Of a stretch of 60,300 nucleotides of DNA, positions 44,932 through 53,796 are shown piece by piece. The position numbers and the translations under genes were made by a program. This stretch comes from a bacterium. Lineage in GTDB: Bacteria > Vulcanimicrobiota > Xenobia > Xenobiales > JADMJV01. Where the stretch lies: NCBI GenBank assembly GCA_030149525.1, contig JASBRJ010000039.1, positions 1 to 60,300 of the forward strand. Direction: 5' to 3'. The notes below the pieces were generated by a model. It did not search any database and had not been told where the DNA came from. It saw only the letters and a program-made list of their open reading frames with translations. Position 1 is the first letter of the stretch; every line of letters starts with the position of its first letter.

Positions 44932-45444
44932 TTATTTCCATTTACCGGAGTTTACCACATTTTCCATGGTTCCTGCGTACTTCGCAAATGGAATATGGTC
45001 AGCGACCCCGTGAATTATGTAGAAGGAGTCACCTCTCTCTACAACCGTTCGCATGAACTTTCTGCGGCCCTGGGCTGAATTCCTGGACCTACCCTCGTAG
45101 ACAAAAGAGTGAGCGGGGGCACCGTCGAGCTTCACTTTTCGCTCGAATTCAAGGACCCCGTCCATTTCTTTTATGATAAATCTTCTGGTTGCCGAACTGA
45201 AGGCTTCGAGGCTTCTCCCCTTTTTGGGGACAATGGAGAACATCATGACCGCTTGCTTATCGGCCGGTTGATTGCTGGCGATGACCGCTCTTGTGTTGGG
45301 TTGGCCTTCAGGAACGGGTACGCTGTACCAGCCTTTAGGTGTTGAGAACTGCATATCACCCACAGAGAAACTCGAGTTCTCAGCAAGGCAAGGTGCGAGC
45401 ATCAGCAAAACAAGAAGCGTTGTTAGCCCGGGCAGGCGTTTCAT
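44932..45444 (-). CDS. Secreted hypothetical protein, PsbP/DcrB-like
   Basis: A 170-residue protein with a signal peptide (MKRLPGLTTLLVLLMLAPCLA). AAGGTGG lies five bases before the ATG at 45444. The mature domain has the order seen in PsbP/DcrB-like proteins: a strand at FSVGDMQFSTPKGWYSVPV, a long helix (SLEAFSSATRRFIIKEM), a strand pair with HSFVYEGR, and a closing strand FYIIHGVAD. This is a structural guess, not a firm match. It shares its strand with the neighbours and could be in their operon. Confidence 0.7.
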   Translation of the reverse strand: MKRLPGLTTLLVLLMLAPCLAENSSFSVGDMQFSTPKGWYSVPVPEGQPNTRAVIASNQPADKQAVMMFSIVPKKGRSLEAFSSATRRFIIKEMDGVLEFERKVKLDGAPAHSFVYEGRSRNSAQGRRKFMRTVVERGDSFYIIHGVADHIPFAKYAGTMENVVNSGKWK

Positions 45445-45508
45445 TTCAGCCACCTTTTCGAAAGATTTCTAGGCACGTTAATATAGTGATGTAGCAGTGT
45501 CAACTGCA

Positions 45509-47935
45509 CTAGAACTTTTTAACAAGTTCGGCGAGCTTTGCTTTGGCCACTGCGTTGTCAGGATTGACTTTAACCACTTCTCTATAATAGCTGAGAGCCA
45601 GGTCGATCGAGCCTTCTTGTTCGTAGTGTCTTGCCATGGCCATGTTGAGGTCTTCGTCGTCAGCCGAATTAGTGAGCCCTTCCCGAATGATTGAAATGGC
45701 TTCGTTCTTGCGTCCGCTCTCTCTGAGTATCTCGGCCAGTACCGCGCGAGCCCAACCGGCGTTGCTTCTAAGTTCCAGATATTGGCGCAGTCTGTCTTCA
45801 ACCGTTTTGTGACTACCCTCTTCCAGTTTGAGTCGGGACCAATAGGAGAGAAGTTCGCTGTAGCATCCACCCAGTTCGGAAGTTTCGGCTGCTACGGCCT
45901 TATCGAGATAGCCGGAAGCTCGGGCTTTGTTGCCGGTCTTAACTAAGGCCTTAGCGTACTTAAGTTTCAGGCAAAAGTCGTCAGGCTTCTTCGCTGTGAG
46001 GACCTCGAGGATGGAAACCTCCGCCGCGGAACTCTGGTTTTTCTCTGCTGTGTCCGCAGTGATGGTCGCGGCCTGATATCCGCGCTCATCGGGGTGGTCT
46101 GTGAGCCACTGCTCAAGGACTTCCTGGCCGTCGGCCGGATGAACCAGGAATAGCGAATAGAGGATACCGGCGAACTGAGGCGTGTCCTCGGGATGGCCAT
46201 AGGTCCATTTCGACATCTTCGTTGCGGCTTCTTTGAGTTTGCCCCGCTTGATGAGAAACTCGATTTGTGCCTGGAATACTTCTCTCTCGTAGGGGACGAG
46301 GTCACGAGTTCTGTCCAGGACCTCCTCGGCTTTTTCGTTCTGACCGCCCCTCTCTAACACTTCTGCAAGAGCTCTCAAAAGTCGCACATTTTTCGGGCTC
46401 GTTTTGAGATTGTTTCGCACGAGTTCCTCTTGCTTTTCCAGGTTGTCGACGTCGAAAAAAAGCCGTTGCTTTTCCAATAATCGGAGATGCCGTAAGGTGA
46501 AATCGTCGTTCATAGGGCCCATAGACTCAGCTCGACTATAGGCCTTCTCTGCTTTTTCTAGTTCAAGTTTCTGTTCGGCTATTATAGCCTCGGCGTAAAG
46601 CGAGTCTGCCTTCGCCGTCCGTGCTCCGGTATAGACCGACCAGCCGCCCAGGACCGCTAGGATAAGGCCGCCGGCAACGGTACGAGCTTTTGAGAACTCT
46701 TTTGTCAACCGGGAGCTTGGAAACGAGAAAGCAAGTCCAAAAACCCACATTTGCACCCACAAGGCCGGGCGTTGCACGATAATAAAATTGAATAGAGAAA
46801 AGGTTGCAAGAGCCAATACACATGCGGCAATCGCAGCAGCTTCCGTCGGTCGCCGACCTGTTTTTGCGAGGTGAAAAGGAGTCGTGAACCCGAACACTGT
46901 CAGCCCGAGCCACATGATGAGCCCGGGAAGTCCGCATTCCGTAGCGACTTCCAAAAAGTCGTTGTGCGCAATATTGATGAAGTGAAATTCGTGATTCGGT
47001 GGCCTGACTGTTTGGTAGGCAAAGCCGAAGGCCCCTGGGCCACACCCCAAAATAGGGTTTTTGAGAACAGCTTTCCAGCCGTTCTGTAGTAGCTCAAGCC
47101 GGATATTCTCAGAATCCGTGACCTCGGTCTCTGTCACTCGCTGCCACTTGTGTGATGTTTCGAAGTTGTACCCGAGGATGGGGGTTACCAGAATAACGAC
47201 AGCTAAGGGAACTGCCACCGTCATCTTGGTTTTTCCGAGAGTCTTGGGGTGAAACCTGTGAAGTGAGATAGCGAAAAACAGGCCTCCCACAACCAGGCCC
47301 ACCATGGCCGCCCGGCATCCAGTGGCGAACAAGGTGAGGATAAGGAAGGCGGCCGAGACGAGATAGTAGCCGGTGGCTCCGTTAGAGGCTTTCTCTATGA
47401 GGCCGATAGTAAGAAAAAGACCCACCATGGGAAGCACGGCGAAAGTGTCGGGGTTGTTGAAGTTCCCCATGAGGGCCGGTAAGCTCCCGTTCTCTTTGAT
47501 CGAACCCAGGGCAGGGAGCCACGCGAAGAGCGATGAGAGAGTGCAGAAGGCCAGGAGCCCGTAGGTGCTGATTCGCCACTGACGCCGGCTTTGTATGCTC
47601 CAGGCGCAAGCCAGCAACATAGCTGTCCCACCCCAAAATGACGCCGCGTAGCGCCAACTGAGGTAAGAGTCGAGTGTAAAGAACGAGCTAAGGAGCATCC
47701 AAACAGAGAGAGCGAGAGAGAGAAGAGAGGCCGGCCTGAAGTATCTTCCGGGTCCAGTGAGAACAAAGCCTGCTCCGACGATGAGAGAAAGTGCGCCACC
47801 CAGTAAAATGGGTATTCCCGGATTGAGAGTTGTGGGGAAAATGACCATGGTAAGGCCGAGGGTCAAAAACTGCAGCAGGACGGCCAGGATGAATTGTCCC
47901 CATTTTCGATCCTCTTTCTGCTCTTTTCTGGTCAT
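45509..47935 (-). CDS. O-antigen ligase/polymerase-type membrane protein with TPR domain
   Basis: A bipartite 808-residue protein. Residues 1-440 have about ten membrane helices with the O-antigen ligase/Wzy_C signature HNDFLEVATECGLPGLI (about residues 325-341) in the large loop. Residues about 445-808 are TPR-type helical repeats (for example KAEKAYSRAES and NAVAKAKLAELVKKF), which bind proteins. Fusions of this kind are common and are thought to join or ligate glycan units in the periplasm. The ATG at 47935 lies 13 bp after the stop of the glycosyltransferase gene upstream. Confidence 0.9.
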   Translation of the reverse strand: MTRKEQKEDRKWGQFILAVLLQFLTLGLTMVIFPTTLNPGIPILLGGALSLIVGAGFVLTGPGRYFRPASLLSLALSVWMLLSSFFTLDSYLSWRYAASFWGGTAMLLACAWSIQSRRQWRISTYGLLAFCTLSSLFAWLPALGSIKENGSLPALMGNFNNPDTFAVLPMVGLFLTIGLIEKASNGATGYYLVSAAFLILTLFATGCRAAMVGLVVGGLFFAISLHRFHPKTLGKTKMTVAVPLAVVILVTPILGYNFETSHKWQRVTETEVTDSENIRLELLQNGWKAVLKNPILGCGPGAFGFAYQTVRPPNHEFHFINIAHNDFLEVATECGLPGLIMWLGLTVFGFTTPFHLAKTGRRPTEAAAIAACVLALATFSLFNFIIVQRPALWVQMWVFGLAFSFPSSRLTKEFSKARTVAGGLILAVLGGWSVYTGARTAKADSLYAEAIIAEQKLELEKAEKAYSRAESMGPMNDDFTLRHLRLLEKQRLFFDVDNLEKQEELVRNNLKTSPKNVRLLRALAEVLERGGQNEKAEEVLDRTRDLVPYEREVFQAQIEFLIKRGKLKEAATKMSKWTYGHPEDTPQFAGILYSLFLVHPADGQEVLEQWLTDHPDERGYQAATITADTAEKNQSSAAEVSILEVLTAKKPDDFCLKLKYAKALVKTGNKARASGYLDKAVAAETSELGGCYSELLSYWSRLKLEEGSHKTVEDRLRQYLELRSNAGWARAVLAEILRESGRKNEAISIIREGLTNSADDEDLNMAMARHYEQEGSIDLALSYYREVVKVNPDNAVAKAKLAELVKKF

Positions 47936-47948
47936 GAAAACCCTCCCC

Positions 47949-49031
47949 TTATTTCTGCACCCTACTGTGTAGGGTCTCCGTTAATGCTGTTTCGATGCGT
48001 TTCAAGTGGGCGTGGTAGGTGTTTTGTTCCGCGAATTCGATTCGCTGCCGAGCGAGGCTTTGGTCGTTGTTCTGCAAGATTTTCCCCAGTGCTTGACAGT
48101 AGGGGTCAGGATCGTCGTGAACTTCGAGTAAGTTAGAAATTTTATCGTATTCCCGAATTCGTGTGGTCAGGATGGGAGTCCCACTGCCCAAATACTCCAT
48201 CATTTTATGTGAGTTCTCGACCACGTACTCGGTGAACGGATCGTAAAAAAGCAAAAGAACATCGGCTGATTCGTAGACGGAGGCGAGAACATGAGGAGAA
48301 ACAGAGCCTTTGATATGGGCGTTGGGGTACTCTCTCAGCTTCTTCACAAGTTCGCACTCTTCGCCTCTACCCAAATTTCCTGTACCGGTATCCCCGAAGA
48401 AGTGAAAATGGACGCTTGGGTATTCTCTCACGAGTCGAAGAATTCTCTCGTGATCGAGAATGGAAAAGGCGAGGTTGCCCGCGTAGACGGCTCTGGGGGC
48501 CGGCGTTTCAAAGTCGTAAGGGAAGGTCTCTCGCTTAAGGTAGCCGTGGTTCACGAACATGGTGTTTGGGTTAACCGACTTTAAAAGCTGAAGAATTTCT
48601 GTTGAGCAGCCGAGGCAAAGATCGGCAGACGCAGCCGCCAACTTCCAAGGAAGCTGTTCGGTCTTGTCTGCTAGAAAGAAAATGGAGAGTCCGCTGGTGA
48701 GTCGGTTGACGCTCATGAATCTGGAAGGGTCAAAGCTCCAAACCAGATCAAAGCTCGTTCCAGCTTCTTTTTCCAGTTCTTGACGTATCTTGCGGTGAGC
48801 GGCGTCGCGCACCAGCCTGGGGAGGAAGCGAAGGCCTCGGGGACTTTTGGGCTCGGAGAGTAAGGTCACGCCGTCGGAAGGAGTTGGCTTTTCTCTCCAA
48901 AGGCACGGGCCCAGAAAAAAGACTCGGTTCCCTCTGTCGGCAAGAATCTGGGCATAGTGATGTTTAGAGAGCCAGCAATCACCCCAGTCTTCCGGAGAAA
49001 TGATCAGTATGTTTTTGTCGCGGAGTTGCAT
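47949..49031 (-). CDS. Glycosyltransferase, GT-B fold
   Basis: A 360-residue glycosyltransferase of the GT4-like GT-B group, cytoplasmic. The N-terminal domain opens with NILIISPEDWGDCWLSKHH; the C-terminal donor domain has the usual VYAGNLAFSILD strand, an ESADVLLLFYDPF segment, and NSHKMMEYLGSGTPIL, which carries the acidic residue that contacts the sugar nucleotide. It precedes the ligase gene in the same operon and is divergent from the next glycosyltransferase. Donor and acceptor are unknown. Confidence 0.9.
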   Translation of the reverse strand: MQLRDKNILIISPEDWGDCWLSKHHYAQILADRGNRVFFLGPCLWREKPTPSDGVTLLSEPKSPRGLRFLPRLVRDAAHRKIRQELEKEAGTSFDLVWSFDPSRFMSVNRLTSGLSIFFLADKTEQLPWKLAAASADLCLGCSTEILQLLKSVNPNTMFVNHGYLKRETFPYDFETPAPRAVYAGNLAFSILDHERILRLVREYPSVHFHFFGDTGTGNLGRGEECELVKKLREYPNAHIKGSVSPHVLASVYESADVLLLFYDPFTEYVVENSHKMMEYLGSGTPILTTRIREYDKISNLLEVHDDPDPYCQALGKILQNNDQSLARQRIEFAEQNTYHAHLKRIETALTETLHSRVQK

Positions 49032-49145
49032 GTGTGTTTGATCCGGGCGTCCGCAGGGTTCTGAAATAGGTCAGGGACATCCTTTCAGGGCAATCTGTCG
49101 AGGCAGGGACTCACCAATTTGCTGCGTAGCACACCAACCTTCCTT
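49032..49145. promoter_or_regulatory. Divergent intergenic region between two glycosyltransferase genes
   Basis: 114 bp between divergent starts in the polysaccharide locus. It must hold promoters for both directions, but no clear boxes were found by eye. Confidence 0.35.
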
Positions 49146-50282
49146 ATGTTGAAAGTTCTCTACATTTGTGACCCGAATAGCACCCATAATCTGCAGTGGA
49201 TTGGCGACGGCAAATATGTCGAGCCGTTCTTGCTGGCAAATAATGAAACGCGCGGGGTGTCAGGTGAGCCCGAAGAACACTTTGCTCGCTCAAATATTCA
49301 CTACTTGGGCAAGATTCCGCTGTTTTCTCTGGTGCGATTTTGGAGAACGCTTGCCACGATTCGCTTTATTAAAAAGATGGTGGGCCGTCATAAGATAGAC
49401 CTTATTCATATTCTGTTCGCGGAGCCTGAGGCTCTTTGGGTTTTGGCGAAAAGCTATTTTGGGGTCCCCATGGTGGTCACCACGAGGGGAACGGACATTC
49501 TCAAAACGATTCCAAGCTTTTTTCAACGAAAAGATCTCCTGGGCCGAGCCGTGGCTCAGTTGTATCGATGGGCCTTTGCACGCACAGATGCCGTGACGTC
49601 AACTTCCCTCTCTCAGCAGCAGTCTCTGGAAAAGATTATGCCAGGCATCACGACCGAAAAAATCTTGATTCGAACCGGCATTGATCTGGAGCAGGTTGAG
49701 ATGGAAGCTTCGGGTCAAGTCCCTTTCCCGACGGATAAACCCTACTGCCTCTTTCCGAGAATGATGAAGCCCCTCTATAACCATGAATTTGCAATTGAGG
49801 CGATTTCAAAATTGCCCCCCGAGATTAGGAGCGGCTACCGCTTTGTTTTCGTTCATCGAGATGCTCCGGATCGTGAATACGTAGAGAAAATCGAGGGTCT
49901 GATGGAGGAAGCCTCGGCCGACTTTCTCTTTTTGGACCTTCTGACTCCCTCAGGGCTTCACGCGGCCATCAAGAGTGCGGCACTCACGGTCATGACGCCC
50001 AAATCCGACGGTTCTTCTGTCACGGTGGCGGTCTGTCTCTATTTGAAGTGCCCCGTACTGGTTCCGCCGCTCGACTACGATGAGGATATTTTTGCTAACG
50101 GCATCAACATGTTTGAGCATTGGGAATCCTCGTGCTTGGCGAACGCTATGGAGTCGATTCTGAGTGGAGAGAGTTCCGCCAAACCCGAGGCGGGTCGCCT
50201 TGATGTGGCCACTCATTTTGACAGAGCCAAAGAAATGGCCCGGTTGAGAGAGCTGTATTACAGGCTCACCGGTAGGGGTTAG
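49146..50282 (+). CDS. Glycosyltransferase family 4-type protein
   Basis: A 378-residue GT-B glycosyltransferase. The ATG at 49146 gives the usual opening MLKVLYICDPN; an earlier in-frame start would add nine residues. Visible blocks are HILFAEPEALWVLA, VVTTRGTDIL, a donor-domain start at YCLFPRMMKPLYNHEFAIEA, and SAALTVMTPKSDGSSVTV near the acceptor loop. The donor-site Glu of the classical E-x7-E motif is not obvious. Its stop overlaps that of the asparagine-synthase gene by 4 bp (TTAG). Confidence 0.9.
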   Translation: MLKVLYICDPNSTHNLQWIGDGKYVEPFLLANNETRGVSGEPEEHFARSNIHYLGKIPLFSLVRFWRTLATIRFIKKMVGRHKIDLIHILFAEPEALWVLAKSYFGVPMVVTTRGTDILKTIPSFFQRKDLLGRAVAQLYRWAFARTDAVTSTSLSQQQSLEKIMPGITTEKILIRTGIDLEQVEMEASGQVPFPTDKPYCLFPRMMKPLYNHEFAIEAISKLPPEIRSGYRFVFVHRDAPDREYVEKIEGLMEEASADFLFLDLLTPSGLHAAIKSAALTVMTPKSDGSSVTVAVCLYLKCPVLVPPLDYDEDIFANGINMFEHWESSCLANAMESILSGESSAKPEAGRLDVATHFDRAKEMARLRELYYRLTGRG

Positions 50283-52150
50283 TGCGGTCTCCCCAGGTTT
50301 CGAGCCCACAACTCTAAACAGAGCAAAGACCAGAGAGAATCCGTTCGCCCCTCGGAATGAAGGTGCCATTTCCAAAGACTCTCCACCGCCTCATATCGGA
50401 AGTATCCGTATATCCAAGCGTTGCGGTCCAATAAAATATCTTCCGTGAAGCTCTTGAGTTCGTTTCGAAGCCAATGGTTGAGAGGGATTCCGAAACCTTG
50501 TTTCGGCCTTTGGAAAATGTTCTTGTCAAACTTTCTCTGAGCGATACGCTTAAGGAGATACTTAGATTGATTGCCCTGGAACTTCAGAAGAGGTGAAATC
50601 TGGAAGGCCGTTTCGGCAAGTTCGCGGTCGAGAAACGGTGAGCGGACCTCAAGCGAGTTTGCCATGGAAGTCCGGTCGACTTTCACAAGATAATCGTTCA
50701 CCAATCGGGTGCCGAGTGAAGCTCGCATGAGTCGGTCGCTGAGCCAGGCTGAAGGATGTTGAGACCATTTTTGCTCCAGGAAATCTTCTGCCGTGGAGTG
50801 CTCTCCTCGCCTCAACTCCGGCCGCCACAAATTCTCCCTGTCGGCGGGGGTGAGACCCATATGACGAAACATTCGCTGTGCTCCGCTTTGCCGGGTGTAC
50901 TCCTGAAGGGAGCCCAGGTTTTCTCGCTTGTGGACTCGAGAGGCGACTTTGTCCAAAAGAACGCGAATGTCGGCGAATCGACCGCTTCCGTGAGTTCGGA
51001 GGAACTGATCAGCCCGAAAGGCCTTCAGATAGTCCTTGTAGCCACCAAACATTTCGTCTCCGCCGTCGCCGGAGAGGGCCACCCTCACATGTTTTGCGAT
51101 CTCTTTGCAGACAAAATAGGACGGAATCAAGCTGGAGTCGGCAAACGGTTCTCCGCAGTAGCTAATCATCTGCTCTGTTATTTCCCTGATATCGGGGCGG
51201 ACGGTCAGTTCGGCGTGGTCGGTTTGGTGTCTTTCGGCGACGATTCTGGCCAAAGCGCTTTCGTCCATCTCGTAGCCGCTCATGCCCACGGTGAAAGTCT
51301 TGACCGGCGTGTCCGTCTGTTCAGCAAGCAGCGAGACTACCAGTCCGGAGTCTACGCCTCCGCTGAGAAAACAGCCGATCGGCACATCGGCGATGGTTCT
51401 CTTTTTTATCGCTCGCGCCAGTTTCTCTTCCACGATCTCTAGAGCCGTTCTCTCGTCGTGAATAGTGGCCTGTGTGGGGAGAGTCCAGTAGGTTTGCTCA
51501 CTCCAGTGGAAGTTGTTTAAAGAGATCTTTCGGTAGCTCGCAGGAGCAACTTGTTTGATCTGCTTCCAGATTGAGTGAGGTTGTGGGGTGGACAGTTCCG
51601 TGAGGTAGTAGTCCAGGGCAAATAGGTCGATTGTGAGCTCCGGGCCCTTTAGGTGGCGAATGACTCGGATATCGCTGGAAAAGACAAGCTCTTTGTTCTC
51701 TTGGTAGACATAGAGAGGTTTCTGTCCGAACGGATCGCGCCCAAGGAGAAGCGAGTTTTCACGCCGGTCGAACAGGGCAAAGGCGAACATCCCATCGAGT
51801 CGATTGACAACGCTTGCTCCCCACTCTAGATACCCTTTAGCCAAGACTTCCGTGTCTGAGGTCGTGGAGAAAGAGTGTCCGAGTCGCTCCAGTTCTCTTT
51901 TGAGCGCTTGGAAGTTGTAAATTTCCCCGTTGTACGTCAGAGCGATCAGGTCTTCGACCAGGAACGGCTGATTCGAGCGTGGATCGAGATCGATGATGCT
52001 CAGTCGTGTATGACCCAACCCAACGTTCCCTTCGATCCATACTCCCTGATGATCCGGTCCGCGCTCTTCGAGTAATGACAGGCAGTCGGTTATTTTGTTT
52101 CGACGTTCCTCAGGCCCGCCGGGTCCCACGATTCCAATGATGCCGCACAC
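50279..52150 (-). CDS. Asparagine synthase-type glutamine amidotransferase
   Basis: A 623-residue, two-domain enzyme. The N-terminal class II glutaminase starts MCGIIGIVG, where Cys2 becomes the nucleophile after Met removal; this fixes the start at GTG 52150, behind AGGAG. The synthase domain has the PP-loop LSGGVDSG and SGDGGDEMFGGY. Enzymes of this shape within polysaccharide loci often amidate sugar carboxyls rather than make free asparagine; that use is an inference from the neighbours. Full length for the family. Confidence 0.92.
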   Translation of the reverse strand: MCGIIGIVGPGGPEERRNKITDCLSLLEERGPDHQGVWIEGNVGLGHTRLSIIDLDPRSNQPFLVEDLIALTYNGEIYNFQALKRELERLGHSFSTTSDTEVLAKGYLEWGASVVNRLDGMFAFALFDRRENSLLLGRDPFGQKPLYVYQENKELVFSSDIRVIRHLKGPELTIDLFALDYYLTELSTPQPHSIWKQIKQVAPASYRKISLNNFHWSEQTYWTLPTQATIHDERTALEIVEEKLARAIKKRTIADVPIGCFLSGGVDSGLVVSLLAEQTDTPVKTFTVGMSGYEMDESALARIVAERHQTDHAELTVRPDIREITEQMISYCGEPFADSSLIPSYFVCKEIAKHVRVALSGDGGDEMFGGYKDYLKAFRADQFLRTHGSGRFADIRVLLDKVASRVHKRENLGSLQEYTRQSGAQRMFRHMGLTPADRENLWRPELRRGEHSTAEDFLEQKWSQHPSAWLSDRLMRASLGTRLVNDYLVKVDRTSMANSLEVRSPFLDRELAETAFQISPLLKFQGNQSKYLLKRIAQRKFDKNIFQRPKQGFGIPLNHWLRNELKSFTEDILLDRNAWIYGYFRYEAVESLWKWHLHSEGRTDSLWSLLCLELWARNLGRPH

Positions 52151-52176
52151 AGTGATGTCTCCTGGAAAAGGTCGGT

Positions 52177-52956
52177 TTAGCCGTTGCCTTCGGCAACGGC
52201 TCTAGCAGTCTGAGAGCGTCTTCCCAAGAGAGTCGCGAGAACTGCGCAGACAAAATAGTAGACGGCCAGGATGGGAAACGGACTGAGTTGACCGTCGAGA
52301 GCTAGCGCAAGGGCGAGAGGTAGAGGCAGGCTGTAGTAGAGCAGTCGGAACTCTGAAGATTTCCTGTTGGGGAGAAATAGAAGTTCTTTGCTTTCCAGGT
52401 ATCCAAGCAAGCGAAAACCGGAGTAAAGGATGGTTCCTGCGACGAGCAACTCGGTAAGGACCTGTCTTTCGATATGCCAGATCGTTGAACAAACAAAGCG
52501 ACAAATCGATAGCCAGTAAAAAGTGCAGACTTTGAACTCTTTTCTCTTGAGGAGATTGTGGGCTGCGAAGATAATTGATAAAAAGGCGAAGAATAACCAA
52601 TATCCGGCGCCTGCCCGGGGGGCTAAATAGAGACTGACGAGGTAGAAGGTTACCAGTCTGGAGGTGGTCCATAGAGCCAGAAGCAGAGGGGTTGCCTCCA
52701 TGACTCCCCGAAGTCGGGGTTTGTTCTCCCACCTTATGGAGACGTAGTCGTTGACCAAATATCCGATCTCGTAAATGGAAATAAAGGCAAGGAAGCTCAA
52801 CAGGTAGGACGCTACGTTCTCCATGACAGCAAGCTCGCCGAACAGGACTGTCACCAGGAACGCCGGGGCGTACTCTATGGTGAGATAGAACGGCATGTCT
52901 TCTCTGTATCGAGAGAGGAATGCGTAGCTAAACGGTATTAGGAGAAGTGCGGCCAT
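52177..52956 (-). CDS. UbiA-like polytopic membrane protein
   Basis: About eight hydrophobic segments. A loop near residue 60 reads YEIGYLVNDYVSIRWENKP, which resembles the first Asp-rich site of UbiA-type prenyltransferases (N-D-x-x-D), but the later Asp residues are missing. The start is uncertain: I use the ATG at 52956; a TTG at 53019 would overlap the HAD gene by 28 bp. It follows the HAD phosphatase gene on the same strand. UbiA/HAD pairs are known from decaprenyl-phosphate sugar pathways, so a lipid-carrier role is possible. Confidence 0.55.
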   Translation of the reverse strand: MAALLLIPFSYAFLSRYREDMPFYLTIEYAPAFLVTVLFGELAVMENVASYLLSFLAFISIYEIGYLVNDYVSIRWENKPRLRGVMEATPLLLALWTTSRLVTFYLVSLYLAPRAGAGYWLFFAFLSIIFAAHNLLKRKEFKVCTFYWLSICRFVCSTIWHIERQVLTELLVAGTILYSGFRLLGYLESKELLFLPNRKSSEFRLLYYSLPLPLALALALDGQLSPFPILAVYYFVCAVLATLLGRRSQTARAVAEGNG

Positions 52957-52991
52957 GGTCAGGCGGATTTTGTCTGAGGAAGCTGGAAATC

Positions 52992-53681
52992 CTACGCGTC
53001 GTAGGGTCGGATTTCCCAAAGGTTCAGGTATTTAGCACCATTGAGTCGCCATCGTTTTCGATGCTTAGGTTTGTGGAGAACAACAGTCTGATAGCGGCAA
53101 AGGTGAAGAAGAGGTTCGTCGCTGAAGTTGTCCGAGTATCCATGGCACACGCCATTGAAGAGGTCTGGATCGACCGCCTTTAGGAGTTGCTCGACTTTTT
53201 GGCCCGAAAGATCCCTCTCCAGTTCGCCTGTGAAGGAATCGTCCCGGGTCTCCAGCCGACTGCTGACGTACTCCACCTGAAAACGTGATGCGAGTTCCTC
53301 AATGACCGGCTGAATCGAGGCGGAGGCCAATATCACCCGCTGTCTGGCCTCCAAGGCTTGCTGCAGGTTGGTAAAAATCGGTTCGATTCGACGTTTCTCG
53401 AGAAGAAAATCGACGTATTCTCGAGCGGAGCGACAAGCTGAATCCTCACTGACGCCTTTGAGAGTGCTGAAGGCCAGATGCTTGGCGAGATGCTTTCCGG
53501 TCAACCGTTCCAAAACTTTGACCAGGAAGTTTCCAGGGCTTTCCGGTGAGAAAACAAGCCAGAGCAGCAGAGCTTTGGCTTTTTGACCGGTGCGTCTCTG
53601 ATGCCATCTTATAAAGCCCACGGTGGTGTCGTCCCGGAAGAGGGTGCCGCAGACATCAAAAATGTGGATTTGTTGACTCAA
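52992..53681 (-). CDS. HAD-family phosphatase with DxC in place of DxD
   Basis: A 229-residue HAD-like hydrolase. Motif I reads FDVCGTLF: nucleophile Asp9 is kept but the second Asp is Cys11. Motif II is ILASASIQP (Ser), motif III a Lys in SGQKVEQLL, and motif IV GYSDNFSDEPLL with the metal-binding acids. Loss of the general acid may lower phosphatase activity or change the substrate; related HADs in glycan loci show similar changes (such as DVFDTL). It is the first gene of a pair with the UbiA-like protein and is divergent from the gene at 53797. Confidence 0.85.
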   Translation of the reverse strand: MSQQIHIFDVCGTLFRDDTTVGFIRWHQRRTGQKAKALLLWLVFSPESPGNFLVKVLERLTGKHLAKHLAFSTLKGVSEDSACRSAREYVDFLLEKRRIEPIFTNLQQALEARQRVILASASIQPVIEELASRFQVEYVSSRLETRDDSFTGELERDLSGQKVEQLLKAVDPDLFNGVCHGYSDNFSDEPLLHLCRYQTVVLHKPKHRKRWRLNGAKYLNLWEIRPYDA

Positions 53682-53796
53682 GCTTTATATTCCAAGGATA
53701 AATACGGCTCAATCAAAACACTTCTCTATCGAACTGATACTTGCCATATTAAGTCTTTATCTGCCGATTGCCTACTGTAAAGTTCGTCGCCTGCCA
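53682..53796. promoter_or_regulatory. Divergent intergenic region between the HAD and membrane-protein genes
   Basis: 115 AT-richer bases between divergent starts. A TATTAA hexamer at about 53757 could be a -10 box for the plus-strand genes, but no matching -35 box is clear. Confidence 0.35.
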
